From: SPJN01 sp965229935
GTDB taxonomy: Bacteria; Pseudomonadota; Alphaproteobacteria; SPJN01
Direction: 5' to 3'
DNA length: 64,000 nt
Assembly (NCBI GenBank): GCA_965229935.1
Contig: CBDDKB010000002.1
Location: 1,922,001 to 1,986,000 of the forward strand
The position numbers were made by a program, and so were the translations under genes. Below the pieces are notes generated by a model, which was not told the DNA's origin, made no database searches, and worked only from the letters and a program-made list of their open reading frames with translations. Shown here piece by piece: positions 1 to 8,067 of this stretch. The first letter of the stretch is position 1, and every line of letters starts with the position of its first letter.

Positions 1-352
1 GGCACAAACAATTGTGTTTGAATGCACGGGCGCAAATGGCGTTTTGGGCGGCATTGTCAAACAGGCACCACTAAAGTCGAAAGTCATCATTGCGGGTATC
101 GTGTCAGGCGAAGACAGCTATAACGCCCTTGTCGCCGTGACAAAGGAACTGACATTTATCTTTGTGACCTATTATGACCCGGCAGAGTTTGTCGATGCAC
201 TACAGGCCATTGCAGACGGCCATATCAATTGGCAGGCATGGGTCACGGGCGAGGTTGGCCTTGCAGGCGTTGAAGGCGCGTTTGAAGCCCTTGAAAACCC
301 AGAGGCACATGCCAAGATCCTGATCGATCCGTCAAGCGACGCCACGCTCTAA
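1..352 (+). CDS. Zinc-type (MDR) alcohol dehydrogenase, C-terminal fragment cut by window edge
   Basis: The frame is open from the first base, so the gene starts to the left of the window. The visible ~117 residues read as the end of a Rossmann domain (a hydrophobic strand followed by ECTGANGVLGGIVKQ) and the closing MDR helix (GAFEALENPEAHAKILIDP), a typical C-terminus of medium-chain zinc-binding dehydrogenases. The N-terminal catalytic domain with the zinc ligands is not visible, so substrate and metal dependence cannot be judged. Only 13 bases separate it from the next gene, a MaoC-like hotdog protein, so the two are probably co-transcribed in a lipid or acyl-CoA pathway. Confidence 0.8.
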   Translation, partial: AQTIVFECTGANGVLGGIVKQAPLKSKVIIAGIVSGEDSYNALVAVTKELTFIFVTYYDPAEFVDALQAIADGHINWQAWVTGEVGLAGVEGAFEALENPEAHAKILIDPSSDATL

Positions 353-365
353 TCAGGGATAAAAA

Positions 366-1235
366 ATGCCTATTCATTCAAGCGCCGTGGGCACCAAAGT
401 TACTTCACCGCCCGTTACCATCAGCACACGACAATGCCTTGCCTATGCAGCAGGGTTGGATATTCGCACGCCAGCCTTGTTCGACGACTTGCACAATGAT
501 TTTGCGGCATGCCCGCAAATGTGTGTGTCGCTTGAATGGCCGCTTGTTAGCCACCCCGATATGGCAGCCTCCTATAAGCTCGACCCGTCTGAGATCAGCC
601 GCGGCGTTCACTATGTGCAAGACAGTATTTTCCACGCCCCAATTCGGCCAGGCGATGCGCTAACGACATCGACAGAACTTGTCAGCATGACACCCGGCCC
701 GGCAGGGGCGCGCACCATTCAAATGTGTGAAACAAAAACAATCGATGGTGCCACCAAAGTGACGAGCTATACAAGTTCGGTCATTCGGGGGGTCGAAATC
801 GCCGGTGATCCCGTGACAGGCCCCCCAGTCCCCGATTGGCCGACAAGCGATAGTGCTGTTGATGCAGGATGCGCTGAAATCTTTATCAATCCGGGCTTGC
901 CCCATATCTACACAGAATGTGCCAACATCTGGAACCCGATCCATACAGAGCGGGCCGTTGCCAAAGCAGTTGATTTGCCAGATGTCATTTTACACGGCAC
1001 AGCGACATGGGCGTTGGCAGGGCGAGAAATTATCGACCGCTTTGCCGATGGCGACCCCGCACGATTAAAACGACTGTCAGGTCAGTTTTCGGCAATGGTC
1101 ATGCCCGGAACAACAATCAGCATTCGGTTTGAAAAATCAGCCACAGAAAATGGCGAAACCATCATTGCCTATGACGTGCAAAATCCTGATGGCTCACTTG
1201 CGATGAAAAAGGGCAAGGCGCTGATTGCAAGCTAA
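366..1235 (+). CDS. MaoC/FAS1-like double-hotdog dehydratase
   Basis: The protein has 289 residues, about the length of a double hotdog (two MaoC-like halves). The N-terminal half contains the GVHYVQDSIFHAPIRPGD stretch seen in FAS1-type dehydratase domains. The C-terminal half has a hydratase-2-like segment with NIWNPIHTERAVAKA followed by VILHGTATWALA, which supplies the Asp/Asn-x4-His type active-site geometry. The family hydrates or dehydrates enoyl- or mesaconyl-CoA type substrates. The gene follows the alcohol dehydrogenase by 13 bases, so they likely form an operon. The exact substrate is unknown. Confidence 0.75.
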   Translation: MPIHSSAVGTKVTSPPVTISTRQCLAYAAGLDIRTPALFDDLHNDFAACPQMCVSLEWPLVSHPDMAASYKLDPSEISRGVHYVQDSIFHAPIRPGDALTTSTELVSMTPGPAGARTIQMCETKTIDGATKVTSYTSSVIRGVEIAGDPVTGPPVPDWPTSDSAVDAGCAEIFINPGLPHIYTECANIWNPIHTERAVAKAVDLPDVILHGTATWALAGREIIDRFADGDPARLKRLSGQFSAMVMPGTTISIRFEKSATENGETIIAYDVQNPDGSLAMKKGKALIAS

Positions 1236-1269
1236 TCTCCATCCCAATACTTCAGAATTGGCTACAATT

Positions 1270-1458
1270 ATGAACGACCCCCTAACCATTGGCTTTCTGA
1301 TTTATCCGGGCGTCACTGCCCTTGATTTTGTCGGGCCTGCACAGATTTTGAGCCAAGCACCCGGCATGTCAGTAGACATTATCGCGAAAACCAGCGATCC
1401 GGTTCTGACCGACTCCGGCTATGCCGTCGTGCCAACGAAATCCTGCGCCGCCTTTTGA
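1270..1458 (+). pseudogene. DJ-1/PfpI-family protein, truncated N-terminal remnant
   Basis: Sixty-two residues starting MNDPLTIGFLIYPGVTALDF are a recognisable N-terminal strand-loop of DJ-1/PfpI (isonitrile-hydratase or AraC-amidase-like) proteins, including FLIYPGVTALDFVGP and the following PVLTDSGYAVVP strand. The family normally spans 190-230 residues, with the nucleophile Cys near residue 100. Here the frame ends at TGA before that point, and no other frame continues the homology. I read it as a 3'-deleted remnant. A longer in-frame start at 1225 overlaps the previous gene and is less likely. Confidence 0.6.
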
Positions 1459-1479
1459 TAGCGGCCCCCCGAAAAGGCA

Positions 1480-1499
1480 GGGGCGGAAATAACCGCCCC
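1480..1499 (+). terminator. Hairpin after PfpI remnant
   Basis: A perfect 7-bp inverted repeat, GGGGCGG/CCGCCCC, with a 6-base AAATAA loop lies 21 bases after the remnant. No T-run follows, so it may be a Rho-independent stop that has lost its tail or simply a stem. It lies upstream of the next gene at 1572. Confidence 0.3.
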
Positions 1500-1571
1500 C
1501 GTGCGCGACCTGTTCAAATCAATGATCCAGCTCTAATATCCCCTTAATTCAAATCGAACAGGGGCAGTCAC

Positions 1572-2480
1572 ATGACATTCAATACACCGCTGGCCATTTC
1601 AGGCCCATTGCGCCAACCACGCCAGATGTTGGAAGATCAGGAATATGATGGTCATGTCTCCATCCATGATGACGACATGGCTGAAAAGCTTGGCTTTAAG
1701 GCCGGCCCGATTGAGGGGCCAACACATTTCAGCCTGTTCCCGCCCTTGCTGGAAAAAATTTGGGGCCAAGCATGGTTTGAGCGGGGCTGCATCTCTTCTC
1801 ACTATCAGAATATGTGTGTCGAGGGGGATGAAACCCGCGCCTTTGCTGAACTACCCGGTGATGGCCAGACGAAGATCCGCGTTTGGGCCGAAAAGGCGGA
1901 TGGGACCCCCATCCTTGACGCCAGCGCATCAATTGGGCCGGATCACGCACAGACCCTGCTGGAAGAACGCATGGAAAAATTGCGCGCGCCTGAACGGCTG
2001 GTAATCCTTGAGGATCTGCATGTCGGCATGACGGGCAAAGAAGAAGAACGCGTCATCATGGAAGCGGATCAGCATATGGGGCACCTTTACCCCTTTTCGC
2101 TGAACCAGAAGCTAAAAGTCATTACGGAAAATTCCGACTGGTATTCAACGGATAACAATCCTTGGGGCCGCCCCATAATCCCACTGGAAATGGTTAGCGT
2201 ATTGGCAGAATACAGCAATCGTAAAGCTGCCTTTCCGGTTAAGGGACCGGCGGTCGGCCTTTTCGCTGATCAGGAAATACGAATGATTGATGGCCCGCTA
2301 TTTGTTGGCGAAGACTATATCATTCGCCGCGAAATCGCTGCCCTGTCTGAAAGTCGGCGGACCGAATCTTATTGGGTGCGCACACGCATTTTTGATAAGG
2401 ACGGCAAAAGGCAAGTCGCTGAAATGTTGTTGAACCACGCAACATTAAAGGACTCATACGCTGATTATCCAAAAGACTGA
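1572..2480 (+). CDS. Hotdog-fold-like protein of unknown substrate
   Basis: The protein has 302 residues. The segment EKLGFKAGPIEGPTHFSLFPPLL resembles the gating helix of MaoC/hotdog hydratases (GF-GPI-GPTH), and the C-terminal half has a second beta-rich stretch (YIIRREIAALSESRRTESYWVRTRI), so a double hotdog is plausible. No standard Asp-x4-His dyad is evident. It has its own leader of 113 bases after the PfpI remnant and ends before an intergenic hairpin. Function unknown. Context with the preceding MaoC-like gene suggests acyl-CoA or lipid metabolism. Confidence 0.55.
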   Translation: MTFNTPLAISGPLRQPRQMLEDQEYDGHVSIHDDDMAEKLGFKAGPIEGPTHFSLFPPLLEKIWGQAWFERGCISSHYQNMCVEGDETRAFAELPGDGQTKIRVWAEKADGTPILDASASIGPDHAQTLLEERMEKLRAPERLVILEDLHVGMTGKEEERVIMEADQHMGHLYPFSLNQKLKVITENSDWYSTDNNPWGRPIIPLEMVSVLAEYSNRKAAFPVKGPAVGLFADQEIRMIDGPLFVGEDYIIRREIAALSESRRTESYWVRTRIFDKDGKRQVAEMLLNHATLKDSYADYPKD

Positions 2481-2539
2481 ACAGGACATCGGTCTCGCTT
2501 AATACCGATAAAGCGACCTCAACCGCCACTAAGCTCAAA

Positions 2540-2554
2540 GGGGCTTTAAGCCCC
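2540..2554 (-). terminator. Rho-independent-like hairpin, minus strand
   Basis: GGGGCTTTAAGCCCC is a compact inverted repeat. Read on the minus strand it is followed by TTTGAG, so it could end transcription of the minus-strand gene at 2624-2959, which converges on the plus-strand gene ending at 2480. The T-run is short. Confidence 0.4.
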
Positions 2555-2563
2555 AAAAAACAG

Positions 2564-2609
2564 AAAACCCCCATCATCGCCTGATCATGTCGGCAATGAC
2601 AGGGGTTTT
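2564..2609 (+). terminator. AAAACCCC...GGGGTTTT inverted repeat between convergent genes
   Basis: Arms AAAACCCC (2564-2571) and GGGGTTTT (2602-2609) enclose a 30-base loop in the convergent gap between genes ending at 2480 (+) and 2624 (-). The arms carry A and T tracts on both sides, so a bidirectional terminator is plausible. The long loop makes it weaker than the typical form. Confidence 0.4.
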
Positions 2610-2623
2610 ACTGGATTAGACGC

Positions 2624-2959
2624 TTACAGGGACTGTAGGCAGGATCTTTCAACAGCACCGCGGAAGGCGCGGATATAGGCTGCCTTCACGTCATCGCTGG
2701 GCGCAATCGGTGCCTGATAGGCCAGACGGACAATTTCCAGATAAAGATCCGTCAACTCGCCCGCACCTGAATTGCGGATGATTTCAATCAAGGCATTTAG
2801 GGGCACACCCTTTTGCCGTGATTCCATGATTGTGCCGCCAATTTCACCAAGTGTGCCGCACGCTTCGGCTGCGCTTGCCGCAGACGCTTTGGTCGGGGCG
2901 AAAGCAAGGCCAGAGCTCGCAATGATAAGTGACAGTGCTAAAACAGACCAACGTAACAT
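2624..2959 (-). CDS. Small secreted protein of unknown function
   Basis: The protein has 111 residues with a signal peptide (MLRWSVLALSLIIASSGLAF, cleavage likely after an Ala-Ser-Ala near residue 28) and an otherwise helical mature part. Two cysteines, one just after the signal (EACGTLGEI) and one near the end (VERSCLQSL), could form a disulfide in the periplasm. A central MESRQKGVP segment and a C-terminal IVRLAYQAP are the most family-like parts. I do not recognise a named family. It is convergent with the hotdog gene and upstream of nothing obvious on its strand. Confidence 0.65.
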   Translation of the reverse strand: MLRWSVLALSLIIASSGLAFAPTKASAASAAEACGTLGEIGGTIMESRQKGVPLNALIEIIRNSGAGELTDLYLEIVRLAYQAPIAPSDDVKAAYIRAFRGAVERSCLQSL

Positions 2960-3035
2960 ATGATTTTCCTATGGTTTGTTGGGCAGCCTGTTCACTGCCC
3001 ACTGGTTAGGTTATTTGATGCAGCCTCAGTGCCGA

Positions 3036-3494
3036 TTAATTCTTGGCACAATCGTCGGTCAGGCCGACATCGGAAGCTGACATGGCAATCAACGCACTGG
3101 GGTCAGACGGCATCAGCGCAACCATGCCTGAAAACTGGTCATCATCGCTGCTGCTGTCTGCACCGATATTATCAATCTCACCCAGGATCATGTTGGAATT
3201 CAGAACGCTGCCGCCACCAATATTGTCGCCGCCAACCGCAATCGTTGACGCAACGTTCTGATTGGCATTTGCAAAGGCCTGATGCAGTTTTGATTCTGCG
3301 CCGCTAACCGCGATCTGATCCTGCTCTGCTGCGATTGACGTGCTGGTGCTGCCGCCGTCTGCGCAGTCATTCAGTGAAATATTATTGCCTGACGCCATAG
3401 CCGCATTGGCAAAAACAAATGACAGCGCCATGGCTGACAGGCCAGCGGTTACTTTGCCAGCCTTTGATTTTTGAGTGTCTGAAGTCAAATTCAT
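3036..3494 (-). CDS. Secreted Ser/Asn/Asp-rich protein of unknown function
   Basis: The protein has 152 residues with an N-terminal export signal (KAGKVTAGLSAMALSFVFANAAMASG). The mature part has low complexity, rich in Ser, Ala, Asn and Asp, with repeated SxxDNIG-like pieces (GGDNIGGGSVLNS, GEIDNIGADSSSDDD). Two Cys (NDCADGG and TDDCAKN) bracket the mature region and could be bridged. No known domain is evident. The 230 bases between its start and the stop of the TonB receptor at 3725 hold no gene, and both read on the minus strand. Confidence 0.55.
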   Translation of the reverse strand: MNLTSDTQKSKAGKVTAGLSAMALSFVFANAAMASGNNISLNDCADGGSTSTSIAAEQDQIAVSGAESKLHQAFANANQNVASTIAVGGDNIGGGSVLNSNMILGEIDNIGADSSSDDDQFSGMVALMPSDPSALIAMSASDVGLTDDCAKN

Positions 3495-3724
3495 TATGGT
3501 TCCTCGTTATGAGCATGGCGGCATAGGGCCGCCTGTACGCCCGTCCCAGCCGTACCAATAGTTCCCATAAAACAGCTATCAAGAACCATTGCCCCGGAGA
3601 ATAGTGCAATTGGGCCATTAGGGCGCAAATTCAGATGAATCTTAGGGGTAGATAATCGCCCGCGACAGCGCGCTACGAATACAAAAAATCATTAAAATTC
3701 AAACAGATGACAATTTTATCGCAC

Positions 3725-6154
3725 CTATAGCGTGAATTTCAGCATCGCCTGACAGCTTCGCGGTTGTGCGGTCGTTGCCGTATGGGTCCCGCCAAATAAA
3801 GGCGCGTCCATACTGTCAACGCGATAAATCTCGTCGGTCAAATTGCGCCCCATCACAATGAACGCAATCGCGCCATCGCGCGACTTGACCCCAGCGCGCA
3901 AATTAAACAGCCAATAGGCCGGTTGCCGATCCAACGGGTCAAGATCAACCTGCAAATCCATATCATCCTGATAGATTGCGTCACCCCCAACCACCAATGC
4001 AAAGGCCAGATTACCCAGGCCAATGGTCTGATCGGCTGAAACAGCCCCCTGCAATCTGGGGGCATTGGCAAGGCGATCATTGGTCTGGTCACAGAACCCC
4101 GCACCGGGGCCAAAACTGGGCAAAGGTTGGTCAGAGATACATTGCCCGTTCTTGAAATTCTTATAGCTAGCCTTCAACAGACCGACACCGCCAAACAGGC
4201 TTAACCCCCAATCGGTCGTCACCATGGCTTCAAGCTCTGCGCCTTGGGCAACCGCGCGTGGTGCATTCGACACCACAATGTCAAAACCGTTAAAGACAGC
4301 GATTTGCAGATTGCGAAAATCTGTGTGGAACAGGTTCAGGTTGACGGTCAGACGATTATCCAAGAACCGTGTCTTCAGGCCTGCCTCCACCGTATCGGCA
4401 CGCTCATCCTCAAACTCAATCCCTTCGCGACGCAGGGCAACGGCGTTATAGCCGCCTGACTTATAGCCCCGACCAAGGGTGGCATAGACCCAGCCCCAAT
4501 CAGCAAGCTGCCATGTTGCCGATAGTTTGGGGGCCAGCACAAATTCATCCCGCTTGTCTGAAAAGGCAAAATCCTCCATCCCCGCGACGGGCCCCAACAA
4601 TAGGGTCGGCCCGGGGAATTGCAGACCCGTCCCAAGTGATTGGTCATAGGTGATGCGCTTTTCATCCCGGCTAAGGCGCACACCCCCATCAAGTTTCAGC
4701 CGCTGCGTCACTTGCCAGCCAAGTTGCCCATAAATGGCCAGCGTTTGACTGTCCTGCTGAAAATCAGATGTGCGCCGTTCCAGCAATACAGGCACATCAG
4801 GCAGCAATCCGGTCAACAGTCCCACACCATCACCCAAAACCGCGCCGGGCAATTGCAACAGGGCCGACGGGATGGTCAGGCCAAACAAAGTATCTGCCAA
4901 ATCCTCAGAATAGGCGGCGGACAGGTCGGTGCTGTCACGCAAATCAGCGGTCAGATAATAAAGCCCGCCAATAAATTCCACCCGTCCGGGGGGCGAGATC
5001 AGCCGCGCCTCGACACTTGTTTGCTGATGGGTCTGATCATCGGTGACGCCGATAACAGGAATGGGCGTGCCGTCAAAATCCGTTTCGCCAAACCTGTCAA
5101 AGCCGCCATGACCAACAATCAAAGACAGGTCATAGCCCCGAAAATCATAACCAAGCCGCGCCACATAATCATTGCTGGTCTGCAACCCATATGGTGCGAT
5201 GTCGAGCGCATTTGTCAGCACATCCAACTCAGCCTCTGTTTCCGGGTCGAACTGGCGCATCAAATCCAAAAAGGGTTGGAAGCTATTGGCGCTGAGTTGA
5301 TTGCGAATACCTTGAAACACCTCGACCCGATTGCGTTGATAGGTCAGCACCAGTTGCAGATCAGGCGTCAAGTCAAGCCGTGCCTTCGCGCGCAGGGTCA
5401 GCGTATCATAGCCCCCGTCATCCAGACCCAATGTAGTGTTGCGCAAGAACCCGTCGCGATCCGTGTAATAGGCTGCCAGCCTGATGGCGGCGCGATCATC
5501 CCACAGGGGGATGTTCACAACCCCCTCCCCCGTTTTTAGATCGTTCGACCCTATGGTGCCTGTCCCCTCAACCTGCCAGTTATCACTGGGCATGGCCGAA
5601 TGGACCGTAACGGCGCCTGCGACTGTGTTCTTGCCAAACAAAGTGCCTTGGGGGCCGCGCAACACTTCTACCCGGTCAATGTCCAATAACCCCATCAACA
5701 GCGAATGGGGACGGCTGTAATAAATATCATCAACGAAAAAGCCGACTGATTGTTCAAAGCCTTCATTATAGCTCGACCCAAAGCCGCGAATATGGATGTA
5801 GTTGAACATGCCATTGGTTTGGATTTTCAAATTGGGGACATAACGGGACATGTCCTCAAAATTCTCAAGCTGCACTTGATCAGCCTGCTGGCGCGTGACA
5901 ACGGCAATCGATAACGGCACCTCATGAAGGGCCTTGCCCCGCCGTTCTGCCATCACCACAATTTCATCAAGGGCGCGGCTAGTGTGTTGGGCGTGGGTTT
6001 GTTGGGTGTGGGCATCAGCCTCCTCCGCCTGGGATGACACAGGCAGACCCAATCCACCCAAACCTAATCCACCCAAAACAGCACCGACCATAAGCAAACA
6101 CAAACAGGTCTTCTTGCGCCTTGGCTGCACGCGATTACTCCTGCGTTTGGACAT
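3725..6154 (-). CDS. TonB-dependent outer-membrane receptor (1 of 3)
   Basis: This is a ligand-gated outer-membrane transporter of about 809 residues. A basic N-terminus and long hydrophobic signal (LCLLMVGAVLGGLGLGGLGL) are followed by a TonB-box-like LDEIVVMAERR. The plug domain carries YIHIRGFGSSYNEGFEQSV and LRGPQGTLFGKNT, and a 22-strand barrel ends in a C-terminal Phe-Thr-Leu. ATG at 6154 is preferred over an upstream TTG. Either start overlaps the SCP2-like gene (stop at 6135), so translation is probably coupled to it. It belongs to the same subfamily as the receptors at 26208 and 48550. The ligand is unknown. The SCP2 partner suggests a hydrophobic or sterol-like cargo. Confidence 0.92.
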   Translation of the reverse strand: MSKRRSNRVQPRRKKTCLCLLMVGAVLGGLGLGGLGLPVSSQAEEADAHTQQTHAQHTSRALDEIVVMAERRGKALHEVPLSIAVVTRQQADQVQLENFEDMSRYVPNLKIQTNGMFNYIHIRGFGSSYNEGFEQSVGFFVDDIYYSRPHSLLMGLLDIDRVEVLRGPQGTLFGKNTVAGAVTVHSAMPSDNWQVEGTGTIGSNDLKTGEGVVNIPLWDDRAAIRLAAYYTDRDGFLRNTTLGLDDGGYDTLTLRAKARLDLTPDLQLVLTYQRNRVEVFQGIRNQLSANSFQPFLDLMRQFDPETEAELDVLTNALDIAPYGLQTSNDYVARLGYDFRGYDLSLIVGHGGFDRFGETDFDGTPIPVIGVTDDQTHQQTSVEARLISPPGRVEFIGGLYYLTADLRDSTDLSAAYSEDLADTLFGLTIPSALLQLPGAVLGDGVGLLTGLLPDVPVLLERRTSDFQQDSQTLAIYGQLGWQVTQRLKLDGGVRLSRDEKRITYDQSLGTGLQFPGPTLLLGPVAGMEDFAFSDKRDEFVLAPKLSATWQLADWGWVYATLGRGYKSGGYNAVALRREGIEFEDERADTVEAGLKTRFLDNRLTVNLNLFHTDFRNLQIAVFNGFDIVVSNAPRAVAQGAELEAMVTTDWGLSLFGGVGLLKASYKNFKNGQCISDQPLPSFGPGAGFCDQTNDRLANAPRLQGAVSADQTIGLGNLAFALVVGGDAIYQDDMDLQVDLDPLDRQPAYWLFNLRAGVKSRDGAIAFIVMGRNLTDEIYRVDSMDAPLFGGTHTATTAQPRSCQAMLKFTL

Positions 6155-6548
6155 GTGGTGCTTGGGTAAAGGCAGCAATCTTGTTTTGAAACGCAGTGAT
6201 CAGTGGGGATGGGCCACCGATTTGGGCAAGGCTCATCAGGCGGGACAACTCCCCCTCGACCTTCACTTTGCCCGTCACCAATGCCTTCATCGCGGCCAGC
6301 TTGTCCGTCTTGATGAAAATCGCATAGGTCAGGGCAAACGGCATGGTCAACCGCGTGGGCGCATCATCGGCATAGCCTGCGGCCAGTACGCCACCTTGCA
6401 AATGCGCCTCAATCGGGCCAGAAGGTCCATCAGGAACCAAAATATCAACAAAGATGGACGCCGCTTCAGGGGGAAGATCAAGACCGCCAAGCTCATCCAG
6501 CACCTGATGGGCCTGTTTAAACCATTCGGGACTTAGGAATTCCACCAT
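6135..6548 (-). CDS. SCP2-type sterol/lipid-carrier domain protein
   Basis: The protein has about 137 residues and a single SCP2-like domain. It starts MVEFLSPEWFKQAH, has a central strand set around LTMPFALTYAIFI and the characteristic C-terminal VTGKVKVEGELSRLMSL. SCP2 domains bind sterols, fatty acyl-CoA or other lipids in a hydrophobic pocket. ATG at 6548 is chosen because AGGAAGG lies about 10 bases upstream. A longer frame up to 6680 would run through the operator. It has no signal peptide, so it is cytoplasmic. Its end overlaps the TonB receptor start, and it is divergent from a TetR gene. Confidence 0.8.
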   Translation of the reverse strand: MVEFLSPEWFKQAHQVLDELGGLDLPPEAASIFVDILVPDGPSGPIEAHLQGGVLAAGYADDAPTRLTMPFALTYAIFIKTDKLAAMKALVTGKVKVEGELSRLMSLAQIGGPSPLITAFQNKIAAFTQAPHVQTQE

Positions 6549-6614
6549 CACGCCACACCTTCCTTTGTAGAACTCTCTTCTACCCGATATTGAGCCATAT
6601 ATACAATTTGACAT

Positions 6615-6636
6615 ATTTGTTAACGAGATAACAAAT
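6615..6636. promoter_or_regulatory. TetR-type operator, perfect 8-6-8 inverted repeat
   Basis: ATTTGTTA and TAACAAAT form a perfect 8-bp inverted repeat around ACGAGA in the 101-base gap between the SCP2-like gene and the TetR gene. It ends 13 bases before the TetR start codon. A TTGACA hexamer at 6608-6613 directly abuts it. TetR-family repressors usually bind such sites to control themselves and the divergent unit, so the likely targets are the TetR gene and the SCP2-receptor pair. Confidence 0.7.
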
Positions 6637-6649
6637 GTTACAGTAATCC

Positions 6650-7384
6650 ATGAGCAAATCAAAAGCCTCGTCGCCTGCAAAACCCAAAACTCGGGACCGG
6701 ATTTTATTCACCGCCAAACAGCTTTTTAACGAGTTTGGCGTGCAGGTTATTAGTGCCAATCGCGTGGCCGACGAAATGGGCATCAGCACGGGTAATCTGC
6801 ATTATCATTTCCCCACCAAGAACGACATGATCTATGCGCTTTATCAGGAAATGGTCGCCAAGGTTGACCCCATCCTTGATATTGAAGATGCCGCGATGGG
6901 GGATATGGAACGGATCAGCGGCGACATTCAACAGATGCTGGCCGCCTGTTTGGAATATCAATTCTTCTTTCCAGAGATTATGCCCATCTGCCTGCGCGAC
7001 GAACGTATCGCCCGCGATTACAGCGCCTTTCAAAACCGCACCGTTGCCAAAATCGCCGTCGCCTTTCGGTCAAGCTATGTGCGCGGCCCGTTAAGTGACG
7101 ACACCCACCCTGCCTATATTGATGCGCTAACGCGGAATATTTGGCTGATCATCACCAATTGGCTGAACTATGTGAAGATTGCGACCGGCAGCCCATCAGG
7201 CACCATCGAACCGGTTGATCTGATTACCCTGATGATCCAGATCTTTGCCATGATGCGCCCCTATATGAGCGAGCAGGCAAAACAGGAATTTGAAACCCTG
7301 TTCCCCATGGATGACGAATTATTGTCCATGATTAATGCCCGTTATCGGGAACTGCCAACCGCAGCTCCAAGTGATCAGGATTAG
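6650..7384 (+). CDS. TetR/AcrR-family transcriptional regulator
   Basis: The protein has 244 residues. The helix-turn-helix lies around residues 35-57 (ISANRVADEMGISTGNLHYHFPTK), followed by KNDMIYALYQEM typical of the TetR recognition region. The ligand-binding half is all-helical and contains aromatic-rich EYQFFFPEIMP and IWLIITNWLNY stretches, consistent with a bulky hydrophobic effector. It is divergent from SCP2-TonB receptor genes, with a palindromic operator between them. Autorepression plus control of the divergent pair is the simplest reading. No strong Shine-Dalgarno is visible because the operator occupies that space. Confidence 0.88.
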   Translation: MSKSKASSPAKPKTRDRILFTAKQLFNEFGVQVISANRVADEMGISTGNLHYHFPTKNDMIYALYQEMVAKVDPILDIEDAAMGDMERISGDIQQMLAACLEYQFFFPEIMPICLRDERIARDYSAFQNRTVAKIAVAFRSSYVRGPLSDDTHPAYIDALTRNIWLIITNWLNYVKIATGSPSGTIEPVDLITLMIQIFAMMRPYMSEQAKQEFETLFPMDDELLSMINARYRELPTAAPSDQD

Positions 7385-7400
7385 GCATTTAGCCCCCCAC

Positions 7401-7964
7401 CTATTCACCTTGCCCGGCAAGCCCCAATGACTTCCCCAAACGATCATCCTGTTTGCGTGTATCACGCCTGATCGTCGCGCGATGTTTTTCTGACAATCGC
7501 TGCACCACAAGCCGCAATAGGCCCGCAACTATAGGCGGCACCTGACCATCCGCCGCCTTGAAGCGCTGCGCCAACCAGCGGGCAACCCCTTGCGCATAGG
7601 CATGCAGCAACGGATCATCCAATGACATGATAATCTGGGCCGATCCGACCTGGCCCTGACGGCCCGCACGGCCAAATAATTGCCGATCAATGCGTGGAGA
7701 CTCGTGAAGCTCCGTCAAAATAACGTGCAGCCCACCAGCCTCAAGCGCCGCTGCACTTGGCTTAATGTCCGTTCCTCGCCCAGCCATATTGGTGGCGATG
7801 GTGATGGTGCCCGCCTGTCCGGCCCGTGCAACAATCTCAGCCTCTTCCTCATCCTGTACGGCGTTCAAAATCACATGGGGCACATTCTGGGCCTTAAACA
7901 GCGCCCCAATCTGTTCTGAGGTTTCAACAGACCGCGCACCGATCAAAACGGGCTGTCCATGCCG
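7401..7964 (-). pseudogene. SecA-like ATPase, C-terminal motor remnant
   Basis: Only the end of the second RecA-like motor domain remains: GQPVLIGARSVETSEQ, LNAVQDEEEAEIVARAGQ, TIATNMAGRGTDI (motif V region), LHVILTELHESPRIDRQLFGRAGRQGQ and SLDDPLLHAYAQ. Walker A, Walker B and the preprotein cross-linking domain are absent. Upstream the frame stays open only to a TGA at about 8019, and residues there do not look like SecA. The sequence is closer to accessory, shorter SecA-like proteins than to the housekeeping SecA. I infer a 5'-deleted pseudogene, next to other gene debris. Confidence 0.75.
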
Positions 7965-8067
7965 AACGATGCACGGACCATTCCTGCGGGCATTAAATGC
8001 GATGTAAGTTTCGGGGCGTCACAAAACTAAACGCCCAACCCCGATCTGCCCCGCATCGCCCTATAGA

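Noticed and set aside
2960..3307. Plus-strand open frame starting MIFLWFVGQPV
   Set aside because: It overlaps the better-supported secreted protein on the minus strand and is Arg/Ser/Trp-rich without a domain.
4640..5539. Long plus-strand open frame of about 300 codons
   Set aside because: It lies wholly antisense to the TonB receptor at 3725-6154; composition (Gln/His/Arg-rich, no domain) is that of a mirror frame.
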